From positions 1 to 32,097 of the forward strand of contig PIXT01000248.1 in NCBI GenBank assembly GCA_003096235.1: a stretch of 32,097 nt of DNA. The letters run 5' to 3'. Shown one piece after another: positions 23,577-31,295 of this stretch (positions are counted from its first letter, which is position 1; each line of letters opens with the position of its first letter). Source of the stretch: Candidatus Bathyarchaeum sp. (GTDB lineage: Archaea > Thermoproteota > Bathyarchaeia > Bathyarchaeales > Bathyarchaeaceae). The position numbers were made by a program, and so were the translations under genes. The notes beneath the pieces were generated by a model. It was given only the letters and a program-made list of their open reading frames with translations. It had not been told where the DNA came from and did no database searches.

Positions 23577-23744
23577 GTGACTGATAAAAATTTATTACAA
23601 TTAACTGATGAAACATTCCTTTTAGGCATAAATCAAACTATTCCTAAATGCCATTACGAAAACATGAATAGAAAAACGGTGCTACCCATTATTCTTAGAA
23701 AAAACACTCGCATATCAAAAAGGAGCCTAGACAGAAGAAAATAA
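23577..23744 (+). CDS. Possible 55-residue small protein coupled to the Lrp pair
   Basis: GTG 23577 lies 2 nt after the stop of the second Lrp gene and opens a 55-codon frame ending at TAA 23744. The peptide has a polar start (MTDKNLLQLTDETFLLGINQ), a HYENMNRK segment and a strongly basic end (about ten Arg/Lys in the last 23 residues). The tight spacing favours translational coupling; the short length and lack of a recognised family leave it uncertain. From 23745 to 23811 I see nothing. Confidence 0.33.
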   Translation: MTDKNLLQLTDETFLLGINQTIPKCHYENMNRKTVLPIILRKNTRISKRSLDRRK

Positions 23745-23811
23745 CATCAACACTGATTTACACACATCTTAAGTTCACTTTGAAAGTAACAAGCATTACA
23801 CCGTAACATCT

Positions 23812-23839
23812 AAAAGTATAAATGAAGCTGAGAACTTCA
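23812..23839 (+). promoter_or_regulatory. Putative ftr promoter: TATA-like box followed by an inverted repeat
   Basis: AAAAGTATAAAT at 23812-23823 is a good match to an archaeal BRE/TATA element. Transcription would start near 23846, giving a leader of about 35 nt to ATG 23883. TGAAG (23823-23827) and CTTCA (23835-23839) form a short inverted repeat between box and start, a possible repressor position. The repeat is short and may be chance. Confidence 0.45.
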
Positions 23840-23882
23840 CAAAAGCGTTCCAGACATGTTTCGAAATGAGATGAAATAAAAA

Positions 23883-24857
23883 ATGGAGCAAAAAACGATG
23901 GCAGACCTTGAAGTATTAAAAAAAGAAGGCAATGATTTTATTGTAAAAGTGCCTGAAAGAGAAGACCCCGTAAAAATAGATGATACTTTCGCTGAAATGT
24001 TCCCCATGTGGGCAGGCAGAATACTGATAACTGCCGCCAACGAAAAATGGGCATTAATAGCAGCAAGAACTGCAAGTGGATTTGCATCTTCAATTATTAT
24101 GTCACCTGCAGAAGCTTCAGTAGAGGGATTAGTGTCACCTAAAGACACCCCCGATGGACGTCCCGGAGCAATTATCCAAATATATCACAGCTCAAGAGGT
24201 GACCTAAAACACCAAATGAGCCTAAGAATTGGACAATGCATTATGACCTGCCCGACCACTGCAGCGTTTGACGCTTTGCCTAAAGCAAAAAGAAGAGTCA
24301 AAATCGGAAGAAGCCTACGCATGTTCGGAGATGGTTTCCAGAAAAGTGATGAGGTTGCTGGACGAAAAGTTTGGCGCATCCCAGTTATGGAGGGCGAATT
24401 CGTGGTTGAAGACGACTTTGGCATCATGAAAGCTGTTGCCAGCGGAAACATGCTCATCTTAGCCAAGGATTGGGAATCCGCTCTTAAAGCAGCAGAGGAC
24501 GCAAAAGAGGCAATCACCAAGAATGTTCGTGGCGTGATTATGCCGTTCCCAGGTGGTCTTTGCAGAGCAGGGTCAAAGGTTGGGTCTTTGAATTACAAGC
24601 TTCCTGCATCCACAAGTCACCAGTATTGTCCCACAATCAAGAAATTGGTACCAGACTCTAAGCTTACAGACGAAGTTAACAGCGTCTATGAGATTGTAAT
24701 AAATGGCTTGAACCAGACAGTTGTAAAAACTGCGATGGGTGTGGGAATAAGGGCTGCAATCAAAGTTCCAGGAGTTCTAAAGATTACAGCTGGTAACTAT
24801 GGCGGCAAGCTTGGTCCATTTAAAGGAGTTCTCAAAGAAGTATTGAATCTGGAGTAA
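23883..24857 (+). CDS. ftr: Formylmethanofuran:tetrahydromethanopterin formyltransferase
   Basis: The 324-residue protein is a complete Ftr. Family segments include IDDTFAEMFPMWAGRILITA near residue 32, RPGAIIQIYHSSRGDLKHQM, RIGQCIMTCPTTAAFDALP, the GDGFQKSDEVAGRKVWRIPV centre, GVIMPFPGGLCRAGSKVGS and the C-terminal NYGGKLGPFKGVLKEVL. It transfers the formyl group between formylmethanofuran and H4MPT in the cytoplasm, feeding Mch (3123-4091). The longest ATG is used; ATG 23898 (MADLEVLKKEG) is also possible. It has its own TATA-like box and is not in an operon with other C1 genes here. A T-run follows the stop. Confidence 0.97.
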   Translation: MEQKTMADLEVLKKEGNDFIVKVPEREDPVKIDDTFAEMFPMWAGRILITAANEKWALIAARTASGFASSIIMSPAEASVEGLVSPKDTPDGRPGAIIQIYHSSRGDLKHQMSLRIGQCIMTCPTTAAFDALPKAKRRVKIGRSLRMFGDGFQKSDEVAGRKVWRIPVMEGEFVVEDDFGIMKAVASGNMLILAKDWESALKAAEDAKEAITKNVRGVIMPFPGGLCRAGSKVGSLNYKLPASTSHQYCPTIKKLVPDSKLTDEVNSVYEIVINGLNQTVVKTAMGVGIRAAIKVPGVLKITAGNYGGKLGPFKGVLKEVLNLE

Positions 24858-24877
24858 AAGCCCTCTTTTTTTGGGTT
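24858..24877 (+). terminator. T-run terminator between ftr and the convergent nucleotidyltransferase gene
   Basis: The 20-bp gap contains CCC-TCTTTTTTT-GGG, that is a seven-T run with a weak three-base stem, directly after the ftr stop. U-rich tracts are sufficient for archaeal termination. The opposite strand has only the A-run. Confidence 0.4.
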
Positions 24878-25921
24878 CTATTCCACCAGTTTTATGTATT
24901 CGTTGCCTTTGCCTTCAGCAGAACCTACCAGAACACGGTAATGGTGTTGGCGGGTTTCTTTTTCTATTACCTTTTCCAGTTTGCCTTTAACTTGTATTGT
25001 TTCACCGTTTTCAGCTAGGCTATCATAAAGGGTTTCGTAAGAGACTGCTTCTGTAATTATGCCCTGCGTGGTTCCTTCTAGGATTTGCACATCTTTGATT
25101 TGATAGACGGCGGGAAGAAAAAGTGAGTCGATGTTGTTGGAGACAACGGCGCGGATTGTTACTTGACCGCAGGGGCTGTACATTTTTTGTCCGTATTTTT
25201 CTGTGACTTCGCTTTCAAGTTTAATTGGGTGTATAGAAACCCAAGTGTCTTCGAACAGCCATAAATTCCATTTCCGTTCGTAAAGCTTCAAGGCTTCCTT
25301 CGGCGTCATAGGGTAGTATTGAGCTTTTTTGTTGCACCAATCGTCCAGAGCTTTTCCCGCTAAACGTTTTACTGGCGCGTCAGCACCTATTTTGGTTAGA
25401 GCGTCTTTTAGTTCCCAGCTACTTTTTACGCCATATACGGTTATGTCTATGTCAGAAAATTTTGGGTTATGAATATCCAAAAGAAGTGAGCCTGTCACTC
25501 CAAGCCTTTTCGCGGAGACTCCGCTTGTTTGTTCCAAAAACTGTGTGAATTTAACGAGTTTTTTCTGTAGTGAATCTAGTTGTGGGGCTTGCCTAAGTTG
25601 GTCCAGCTTGTGTTCAGGTTTAAAGTGTTCTTTGATCTTTTTGTGTGGAACTGCAGTTATTGTGATGTTATCTGCTGGAGAATAAAAAAGGTAATGAGGA
25701 TAGTTTTGCTCAAGATAGTTGAATGTTTCCAGAAGATTTGGAATGGTATATTTTTGCAGTATTCTGCTAAATTTTTCTTCACCATGTCCCCAGATTCCAG
25801 ACTGTGATGGAACATACTTAATGTAAGAAATGACGCGGTCAGTTGGATGTACAGCACCAACTACACAAAAAAAGAAACCTTCACGGGTTTGAATGAAATC
25901 GCGGTCCCTGAAGCCTCGCAT
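24878..25921 (-). CDS. Nucleotidyltransferase-fold protein, paralogue A of three
   Basis: The 347-residue protein has an N-terminal domain of about 100 residues (FRDRDFIQTREGFFFCVVGA, then HPTDRVISYIKYVP), shared with the two paralogues. A polymerase-beta-type nucleotidyltransferase core follows: GVTGSLLLDIHN (Gly-Ser 144-145) and FSDIDITVYG with Asp157 and Asp159. After a linker comes a beta-rich tail (FLPAVYQIKDVQILEG, then GETIQVKGKLEKV) that may be an OB-like fold. The third catalytic carboxylate is not clear, so activity is uncertain. It resembles an archaeal predicted nucleotidyltransferase group, which I recall as COG1665, from memory. Substrate is unknown. ATG 25921 follows GGTGA. It is convergent with ftr and about 50 bp from the CPBP gene on the same strand. 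Confidence 0.78.
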   Translation of the reverse strand: MRGFRDRDFIQTREGFFFCVVGAVHPTDRVISYIKYVPSQSGIWGHGEEKFSRILQKYTIPNLLETFNYLEQNYPHYLFYSPADNITITAVPHKKIKEHFKPEHKLDQLRQAPQLDSLQKKLVKFTQFLEQTSGVSAKRLGVTGSLLLDIHNPKFSDIDITVYGVKSSWELKDALTKIGADAPVKRLAGKALDDWCNKKAQYYPMTPKEALKLYERKWNLWLFEDTWVSIHPIKLESEVTEKYGQKMYSPCGQVTIRAVVSNNIDSLFLPAVYQIKDVQILEGTTQGIITEAVSYETLYDSLAENGETIQVKGKLEKVIEKETRQHHYRVLVGSAEGKGNEYIKLVE

Positions 25922-25970
25922 ATTTTCACCAGTTTTTAGTAGACTCTATTATAGTTAACGAAACGAAATT

Positions 25971-26675
25971 TCAGAAATATGCAAAGTACACTAACAATAT
26001 TGTTATCGCATCGTAGAGTCCATGAATCCAAGCTACCGCAGTAGTATTTCTGTCTGTTTTCTGCCAAACATAACCCAGAAACAGGCTGACAATAGTCACT
26101 GGAATAATAGAACGAAAAGAATTGAGCCCATGCAAAAGCCCAAACAATAAAGAAGAAACAAACAGTCCTAAAGTTTTACCGAACGATGTTTCAAAGCCGC
26201 GTTGTATAAAGCCTCTGAAAGCTAATTCTTCAGCGGGTCCAACTAGTGCTATTGAGATGCCGACCAGGGCAATGAGTTGCAACGAGTCTTTGGGCAGTAT
26301 AGCATCTAGAAGAAATTGGCCTTCTGGGTCTGGACCAAGAATGTTTTCTTCAATTACTGAAATGCCTGCGGCTAACAAAACCAGAAACACTGCAAGAATG
26401 GACATGACTGCTATGGTTTTGATTGTTGGTTTTTTTAAGCCTAGTTTTTTTAGGTTTGCTCCGTTTTGTTTAGCGAACATAATTGTGATTGCTAAAATTA
26501 TTGCTTCGTTGATGGGAAGTGAAATCAGGGCGGATGGGAAGGCTAATTGTTGAGGGTCGATTTGGATGCCAAGAAAAATCATGGCTGTTATGATGCTTCC
26601 TACTAGGATTGCGACGAGTAATAGTATATAAAAAATGAATGATGTTTTTGCGTTCCAAGAGGGTTGGTCTTCCAT
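25971..26675 (-). CDS. CPBP-family intramembrane metalloprotease
   Basis: The 234-residue protein has about seven helices and all three CPBP/Abi motifs: PAEELAFRGFIQRGF (Glu149, Glu150, Arg154), LLFGLLHGLNSF (His182) and AWIHGLYDAIT (His218, Asp222). The family is related to the Rce1 CAAX protease and cleaves substrates inside the membrane or processes leader peptides; in archaea the targets are mostly unknown. ATG 26673-26675 is used. It lies upstream of paralogue A on the same strand with a 49-bp gap, so the two may be co-transcribed. The 254-bp gap upstream shows no convincing gene. Confidence 0.9.
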   Translation of the reverse strand: MEDQPSWNAKTSFIFYILLLVAILVGSIITAMIFLGIQIDPQQLAFPSALISLPINEAIILAITIMFAKQNGANLKKLGLKKPTIKTIAVMSILAVFLVLLAAGISVIEENILGPDPEGQFLLDAILPKDSLQLIALVGISIALVGPAEELAFRGFIQRGFETSFGKTLGLFVSSLLFGLLHGLNSFRSIIPVTIVSLFLGYVWQKTDRNTTAVAWIHGLYDAITILLVYFAYF

Positions 26676-26891
26676 GTTAGATTCCCACCAAACTGATGTT
26701 AATATGAAGAACAGTTTTTCTATTAACAGTTACCTAACGTTTAGTACATTATTGGATACAAAATTGTTGAGGTTTTAGTTTTATGAAATGGGTCAAGCGA
26801 ACACGATACAGTCAACTTGACACCGTTTTTCATGAACGTTTATTCATTTTTTATCTAAACATAGTTAATTCTTTTCAACTGAAGGAAAATA

Positions 26892-26899
26892 TTTATATG
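26892..26899 (+). promoter_or_regulatory. TATA-like box of the asparagine-synthetase-like gene
   Basis: TTTATATG lies about 34 bases before the ATG at 26930, preceded by A-rich DNA (GAAGGAAAATA) that could serve as BRE. The predicted start near 26921 leaves a leader under 10 nt, so the message is probably leaderless, in keeping with the absence of a ribosome site. Confidence 0.45.
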
Positions 26900-26929
26900 T
26901 AAAATTGTAATATTTTCAGGTTCTATTGA

Positions 26930-27994
26930 ATGATGGTGTATTGTATGGTGGCGAGTGCTGCAGAAAAACAAGAAATGTTAGCAAAAGTAAATGAAGTAGC
27001 TGCCGAACTACGGGATTTACTTGAAAAATCTGTAAAGAAAAACCTGACAAAAGACATGCTCTTCTCAGGAGGCATAGACACAAGCATCCTAGCAACCATA
27101 GTATCAAAGGATGTACGCATTAGAGGATTCACTTGTGCATTCAAAGAAGCCAACGCGTTGGACATTAAATATGCCAAACTGATGGCAAAACGACTAAACA
27201 TTGAACATTACATGAACCCCTTTGGGGAAAAAGAAGTTTTTGAATCCATTCCAGATGTCGTCAAAGTTTTGGACTCTTTTGACCCCATGGAAGTCCGCAA
27301 CAGCATAACAATCAATATTGGATTACGGTTTGCTAAATCATACGGCTCAACTAAACTAATCACTGGAGATGGGGCAGATGAACTCTTTGCGGGATATCAC
27401 ATGTATTACAAGCATGTGGGAAACAAAGAAAAACTAACCGCTATGCTAAAGAAAATGTGGGGAATAATGGCTTTTTCTGCGGGTACTCTGGGTGAAAACT
27501 TGGGTATCGAAGTTAGGCAACCCTTTTTGGACCCAGAAGTTCAAAAGTTTGCAATGAACATGGACCCAAGATATAACGTTCAAGAAGAGAGAGGAGAAGT
27601 TTGGGGCAAATGGATTTTGCGCAAAGCATACGAAGATGTTCTTCCGCCAGAGGTAAGATGGAGAGACAAAAACCCAATTGAAGTGGGTTCTGGCACCACG
27701 ATTCTTCCCAGGTATTTGGCAAAGAAAATTTCTGATTCAGAGTTCGCAGCGAAAAAGAAAAAGATTCTAGAAACAGACAATGTTACAATCCGTGACAAAG
27801 AACAGTTGACTTACTACGAAGCATACAGAGAAGTTGTAGGTGTGCCCTATGCTAAAGATCCTGACGCTAGAACATGTCCACAATGCAATTCTAATGTTGC
27901 CGACAATGCTGTTGTGTGTAGGACTTGTGGAGCATACCCAATTGCAGCAGGTGGCAGGTCGGTAACCAACGAAAATGCTTATGCTGATAGCTAA
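26930..27994 (+). CDS. Stand-alone asparagine-synthetase-type ATP-pyrophosphatase with C-terminal zinc ribbon
   Basis: The 354-residue protein matches only the C-terminal synthetase half of AsnB: a leading helix (VNEVAAELRDLLEKSVKKNL), the P-loop LFSGGIDTS (46-52), LRFAKSYGSTKLITGDGADE with the conserved GDGADELFAGY, and IEVRQPFLDPEVQKFA. The glutamine-hydrolysing N-terminal domain is absent. At the C-terminus two CxxC pairs (316/319 and 330/333) form a zinc ribbon not present in AsnB. It should adenylate a carboxylate or similar group and transfer an amine or thiol, with ammonia or a partner protein as donor; the substrate is unknown. Start ATG 26930 fits a leaderless message; ATG 26945 is an alternative. 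Three nucleotidyltransferase paralogues surround it. Confidence 0.85.
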   Translation: MMVYCMVASAAEKQEMLAKVNEVAAELRDLLEKSVKKNLTKDMLFSGGIDTSILATIVSKDVRIRGFTCAFKEANALDIKYAKLMAKRLNIEHYMNPFGEKEVFESIPDVVKVLDSFDPMEVRNSITINIGLRFAKSYGSTKLITGDGADELFAGYHMYYKHVGNKEKLTAMLKKMWGIMAFSAGTLGENLGIEVRQPFLDPEVQKFAMNMDPRYNVQEERGEVWGKWILRKAYEDVLPPEVRWRDKNPIEVGSGTTILPRYLAKKISDSEFAAKKKKILETDNVTIRDKEQLTYYEAYREVVGVPYAKDPDARTCPQCNSNVADNAVVCRTCGAYPIAAGGRSVTNENAYADS

Positions 27995-28030
27995 ATTTGT
28001 GGCTCCAGCTTTTTTGTGAGCAACACCCGT

Positions 28031-28058
28031 TGTGGATTAATCCACATCTTATTTTTTT
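28031..28058 (+). terminator. Perfect 16-bp palindrome plus T-run after the asparagine-synthetase-like gene
   Basis: TGTGGATTAATCCACA (28031-28046) is perfectly palindromic and in RNA gives a 6-bp stem with a UUAA loop, followed by TCTTATTTTTTT. It lies 36 bases after the stop codon at 27994. A terminator is the simplest reading; an operator for the next gene at 28128 is the alternative. Confidence 0.55.
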
Positions 28059-28127
28059 GTTCAATATTTTTCAGGAAATGTTTAAAGGCGATAATAGGGT
28101 GCAAAGTTTGCTGTCTTTACGTTGAGG

Positions 28128-29162
28128 ATGAGCAGTTTGGCAGTAAAAGATTGGATTCCCAGAGACGGCGAAACCCTTCTCACCAAAGAGGGCTTCATAT
28201 TCTACGTTTTTGGATACGAACACCCAGAAAACAGGGTTTTCGCGTTCCTAAAATATATACCATCTAAATTTGCGCACCATTTTCCTATTCGTTTTCTAAA
28301 ACAGAAATGGAATCTAGAGGGAATAGAGCTTTCCAGACCAGAAAAACTCTACACTGCCAAAAACTATCAAGAGTTTTTGGAAACGTTCAGAAAGAGTTTC
28401 CCTCATTACCTGTATTGCTGTCCCTTCAGAGGTAAAGAAGTTTTAAGCGTTCCGATAGAGCAAATAAAAAAAGTCTATTTCCCGGGTGAATGCTTAGAGC
28501 GGATATTTAACACCGAAAACAGAGATGGCTTGCAAAATGAAACTGTGGAGCTGGTTTCTTTGCTTTCAAAAGAATCAAAGGTGCCCATCCAAGAGTTTGG
28601 AATTCATGGCTCAGTTGGCTTGAACATGCACTCTGAATATTCGGATATTGATCTTGTGGTTTATGGTTCTGAGAGCTTCAAAAAGCTAGAAAGTGCAGTT
28701 AACAGGCTTGCAGACGAGTGTGTGTTCACGCATGTTTGCACCAAAAAGATTGATTATGCCCGAAAGCATCGGGGACGCTATAATGATAGGCGTTTTGTGT
28801 ATAATGCTGTAAAAAAGTATGATGAGATAGATGCTCCGCACGGTAGAATGCGGTATACGCCAGTTAAGAACATCAGTTTTAGTTGCGAGGTTGTCGCTGA
28901 CGATGAGAACATGTTTAGGCCAGCAGTTTATCCAATCAAGAATTATCAGGCAGACGATTCTGCGTCTGAATTGGTTGATGAGCAGGTTCCTGCAAGAGTG
29001 TTGTCTATGATTGGTTATTATAGGAATGTTGCTCGGGTGGGTGATGTGGTTAGGGTTTCGGGAACGTTGGAGCGTGTTGAAAATGTTGAGACTGGGGCGG
29101 TTAGTTATCAGGTTGTTGTGGGCACTGCTACGCGTGAAAAGGAGTATATTGAGCCTGTTTGA
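28128..29162 (+). CDS. Nucleotidyltransferase-fold protein, paralogue B of three
   Basis: The 344-residue protein is organised like paralogue A. The N-terminal module has [20 protein letters not shown] and LKYIPSK, then [12 protein letters not shown] (Gly-Ser 161-162) and [10 protein letters not shown] (Asp173, Asp175), and the tail [13 protein letters not shown] and [14 protein letters not shown]. The middle is more basic and Cys-containing than in A. It should bind nucleotide and metal through the D-x-D pair; the acceptor (tRNA, protein or small molecule) is unknown. I chose ATG 28128; an in-frame TTG at 28122 would add two residues. Codons in the last third become GTT/GGT-rich compared with the first third. 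It is followed by paralogue C on the same strand after 104 bp. Confidence 0.78.
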   Translation: MSSLAVKDWIPRDGETLLTKEGFIFYVFGYEHPENRVFAFLKYIPSKFAHHFPIRFLKQKWNLEGIELSRPEKLYTAKNYQEFLETFRKSFPHYLYCCPFRGKEVLSVPIEQIKKVYFPGECLERIFNTENRDGLQNETVELVSLLSKESKVPIQEFGIHGSVGLNMHSEYSDIDLVVYGSESFKKLESAVNRLADECVFTHVCTKKIDYARKHRGRYNDRRFVYNAVKKYDEIDAPHGRMRYTPVKNISFSCEVVADDENMFRPAVYPIKNYQADDSASELVDEQVPARVLSMIGYYRNVARVGDVVRVSGTLERVENVETGAVSYQVVVGTATREKEYIEPV

Positions 29163-29210
29163 TTTGGTTAACAATTATCAGATTGAAGAATTGCAGTATT
29201 ATGGGAAAAA

Positions 29211-29260
29211 CAGAAAAAAGGCTGTTTTCAACAATGTACCTCTATTAGTCTGCTAATATG
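29211..29260 (+). repeat. Copy 1 of a 50-bp upstream element with TATTAG-N4-CTAATA palindrome
   Basis: By eye, 38 of 50 positions match copy 2 at 30401-30450. Both contain CAGAAAAAA, TTTTCAACAAT and the palindrome, here at 29243-29258 (TATTAG-TCTG-CTAATA). The palindrome ends 8 bp before the ATG of paralogue C and overlaps where a TATA box for a leaderless message would sit. A repressor site is plausible. A related AGTCTACTAA occurs (minus strand, 25936-25945) 15 bp before paralogue A. Confidence 0.6.
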
Positions 29261-29266
29261 TGAGGT

Positions 29267-30346
29267 ATGTTGGGTGTTTGGCTGTTGAGACTGCGAGACC
29301 GTGATGCAATACTTACTAGGGATGGCATAATTTTTCGGGTTTATGGTTATCTTCATCCGTCAGGTGCTTATGTTTGTGACCCCGAGTATGCGTCGCCTCA
29401 GGTTTTCAGGTCAACTAATCCTAGAGCAAGAAGAGGCGAGCCTGAGCCTAGTTATTACAAGTTTTTTGCAGACGAGGGACTAAAGCTTGTTTTGAACAAG
29501 TTTTTGCGTTACACAGTTTTTTATGAACCTCTACAGAAATGCTTGGTGGGCGTAAACGAAAATGACATAGCACAAGTCCGCAAACCTGATGTTGGGCTTC
29601 AGCAGGTGCTTGCTAAACAGCCCAATGATGTTTTGTTGAAGGCATTACATGATTTGTTTACGCGTGTTTCTACTCAGTCAGGCTTGAAATCTGAAAACTT
29701 TGGGGTGTTTGGTTCTTTGTTGCATGGTTTTTATCATCCCAACTTTTCGGATTTGGATTTCATAGTTTATGGTAAAGAAAACTTGAACAGGCTCTGTGAA
29801 TCGCTAGAGATTCTTTACAGGGAAGATTCTTGTGTGCGGAACGAGTTTGATCACATGAAGGCTGTTGAGACAAAAGATTGGAAGTTTGTGAATTACAGTT
29901 TGGAGGAGTATGTTTGGCATCAGCGAAGAAAGATGATTTACGCTTACTTTGATTCTAAGGATGCAAAAAGAGTTGTTAAAGCAGAGTTTGAGCCCGTGAA
30001 GACGTGGGAAGAAAACGTTAACGAGTTCAATAATTTTGCTCGCATATTTCATGTAGGCTGGATTAAAGCGGTAGTTGAGATTACTGGCGATACGGATGCG
30101 CCGTTTATTCCGTCTGTTTACCAGATTAAAGTAAAAGATGTTCTGGAGGGACCAAAAGTCGATGAAATTAGGCGCATATTCTCGTACATGGAAGAGTTCA
30201 GGATGCAAGCAAAACAGGGCGAACAGGTGCTTGTTGAAGGAAACCTCGAAAGGGTCGTAAATGGAACAGACACATTCCACCAAATCACACTAAGCTATGG
30301 TCCCCGCTACTACGAACAAACACTAAAGGTAATCACAGATTCTTGA
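29267..30346 (+). CDS. Nucleotidyltransferase-fold protein, paralogue C of three
   Basis: The 359-residue protein again has the shared N-terminal module (LRLRDRDAILTRDGIIFRVY, then GYLHPSG). The nucleotidyltransferase core follows: FGVFGSLLHGFYHP (Gly-Ser 149-150) and FSDLDFIVYG (Asp162, Asp164). The tail is FIPSVYQIKVKDVLEG and GEQVLVEGNLERVV. The N-terminal domain has an extra Arg-rich loop (STNPRARRGEPEP) absent from A and B. Sequence between the three has diverged widely while the core motifs persist, which suggests old duplications with different targets rather than recent copies. Start ATG 29267 directly follows TGAGGT and the palindrome of copy 1. Its substrate is unknown. Confidence 0.78.
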   Translation: MLGVWLLRLRDRDAILTRDGIIFRVYGYLHPSGAYVCDPEYASPQVFRSTNPRARRGEPEPSYYKFFADEGLKLVLNKFLRYTVFYEPLQKCLVGVNENDIAQVRKPDVGLQQVLAKQPNDVLLKALHDLFTRVSTQSGLKSENFGVFGSLLHGFYHPNFSDLDFIVYGKENLNRLCESLEILYREDSCVRNEFDHMKAVETKDWKFVNYSLEEYVWHQRRKMIYAYFDSKDAKRVVKAEFEPVKTWEENVNEFNNFARIFHVGWIKAVVEITGDTDAPFIPSVYQIKVKDVLEGPKVDEIRRIFSYMEEFRMQAKQGEQVLVEGNLERVVNGTDTFHQITLSYGPRYYEQTLKVITDS

Positions 30347-30400
30347 ATCACGAAAACTAAAGGCAATCAAGCAACTTTGCTTTTTTGGGTCACAGTTTTT

Positions 30401-30450
30401 CAGAAAAAACCTATTTTTCAACAATATTCTGCTATTAGTATCCTAATAGG
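30401..30450 (+). repeat. Copy 2 of the 50-bp upstream element with the palindrome
   Basis: This copy has 7-bp arms, CTATTAG-TATC-CTAATAG (30432-30449). An ATG-TTG follows 11 bp downstream (30459), much as in copy 1, but here it leads in frame into the nitroreductase through a 34-codon basic stretch with no family similarity. It is either the regulatory site of the nitroreductase gene or the promoter left by a lost fourth paralogue. Confidence 0.6.
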
Positions 30451-30560
30451 GCTTGGGGATGTTGTATTGCAAAGTTGGTTTACTTGGAAAACAGAAAAAA
30501 CGGGTTAACAAGAACTTTTTTATTCTTTTTTGGTCATATTCGCTGACAGGGAAGATAATT

Positions 30561-31172
30561 ATGAACTCAGTAATTGAAGCAATAAACAACCGAAGGTCTA
30601 CCCGAGCATATGAATCAAAACCAATTCCGAGGACTATGCTCAATACAATCATAGAAGCGGCAAATCAGGCACCTTTTACATCCATTACGCAGTCTCAGCC
30701 TTGGAGGTTTGTTGTTGTTGAGGATACAGAATTCAAGAAAAAACTTCTTCAGACAGCACTTCCGTTCTGGAAAAACTCCATCGAAGGACTGAAAGATCAC
30801 CCAGAAATCTATAAAATGGCTACGAGCCTCTACGATGCGATGGACGACCCCAAAGACGTGATTTACTATAATGCACCTGTCATCATATTTGTCATAGGTC
30901 CCGCAACTGGTGGCGCTGTAAGTTGTGCTCTTGCCTGCGAAAACATCATGATTGCTGCACAATCCTTGGGTCTTGGAAGCTGTTATGTAGGGTTCGGTGC
31001 AATGGTCAAAGGCAATGCTGAAGTCGTACAAGCCCTTGAACTAAAGGACGGAGAAGCAATATACGGACCTGTAGTGCTTGGCTATCCAAAAGTTAACCCT
31101 AGTCCAGCCGTAGCTAGTGCTCTCGCCAAAATTGGACCAAACAAAAAAGAACCTGTAACCAAATGGATCTAA
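30561..31172 (+). CDS. Nitroreductase-family FMN oxidoreductase
   Basis: The 203-residue protein begins MNSVIEAINNRRSTRAYESK, the normal nitroreductase start with the Arg-Arg-Ser FMN-phosphate site. It continues with EAANQAPFTSITQSQPWRFV, the acidic DHPEIYKMA loop, an AQSLGLGSCYVGFG segment and the LGYPK end. The family reduces nitro-compounds, quinones or flavins with NAD(P)H. The longer frame (TTG 30453 or ATG 30459) adds 34-36 residues; I prefer ATG 30561, because AGGGAAG lies 6 nt before it and the family alignment begins there. The gene lies downstream of copy 2 of the 50-bp element. The natural substrate is unknown. Confidence 0.9.
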   Translation: MNSVIEAINNRRSTRAYESKPIPRTMLNTIIEAANQAPFTSITQSQPWRFVVVEDTEFKKKLLQTALPFWKNSIEGLKDHPEIYKMATSLYDAMDDPKDVIYYNAPVIIFVIGPATGGAVSCALACENIMIAAQSLGLGSCYVGFGAMVKGNAEVVQALELKDGEAIYGPVVLGYPKVNPSPAVASALAKIGPNKKEPVTKWI

Positions 31173-31198
31173 AAGTCAACAAATTTTTAGGAATATAA

Positions 31199-31295
31199 AT
31201 GCGCTATTCGTTGGAGCAAACTGCCCAAGCTCAAAAATATGTTGAAACAGGACAAACAAGGAAACGTAGTAATAACTGTGGAACATAACGCGTGA
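31199..31295 (+). pseudogene. C-terminal remnant of a zinc-type alcohol dehydrogenase (MDR family), frameshifted
   Basis: In the frame of 31199, residues RYSLEQTAQAQKYVETGQT match the near-C-terminal segment of medium-chain dehydrogenases (typically R-Y-x-L-E-Q-x-A-E-A-H-x-Y-V-E-x-G-x-K). A one-base shift then gives GNVVITVEHNA and a stop at 31293-31295, the usual end of the family (G-N-V-V-I-T-V). The two frames differ by one base around 31257-31260, and a TAA lies directly upstream of the matched part. Only about 95 bp of a gene of about 1 kb remain, so this is a dead fragment. The rest of the 31173-31553 gap holds nothing I recognise. Confidence 0.7.

Noticed and set aside
26783..26902. 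A 39-codon frame (MKWVKRTRYSQL...) before the asparagine-synthetase-like gene.
   Set aside because: It is too short, runs into the TATA-like box of the next gene and lacks a ribosome site.
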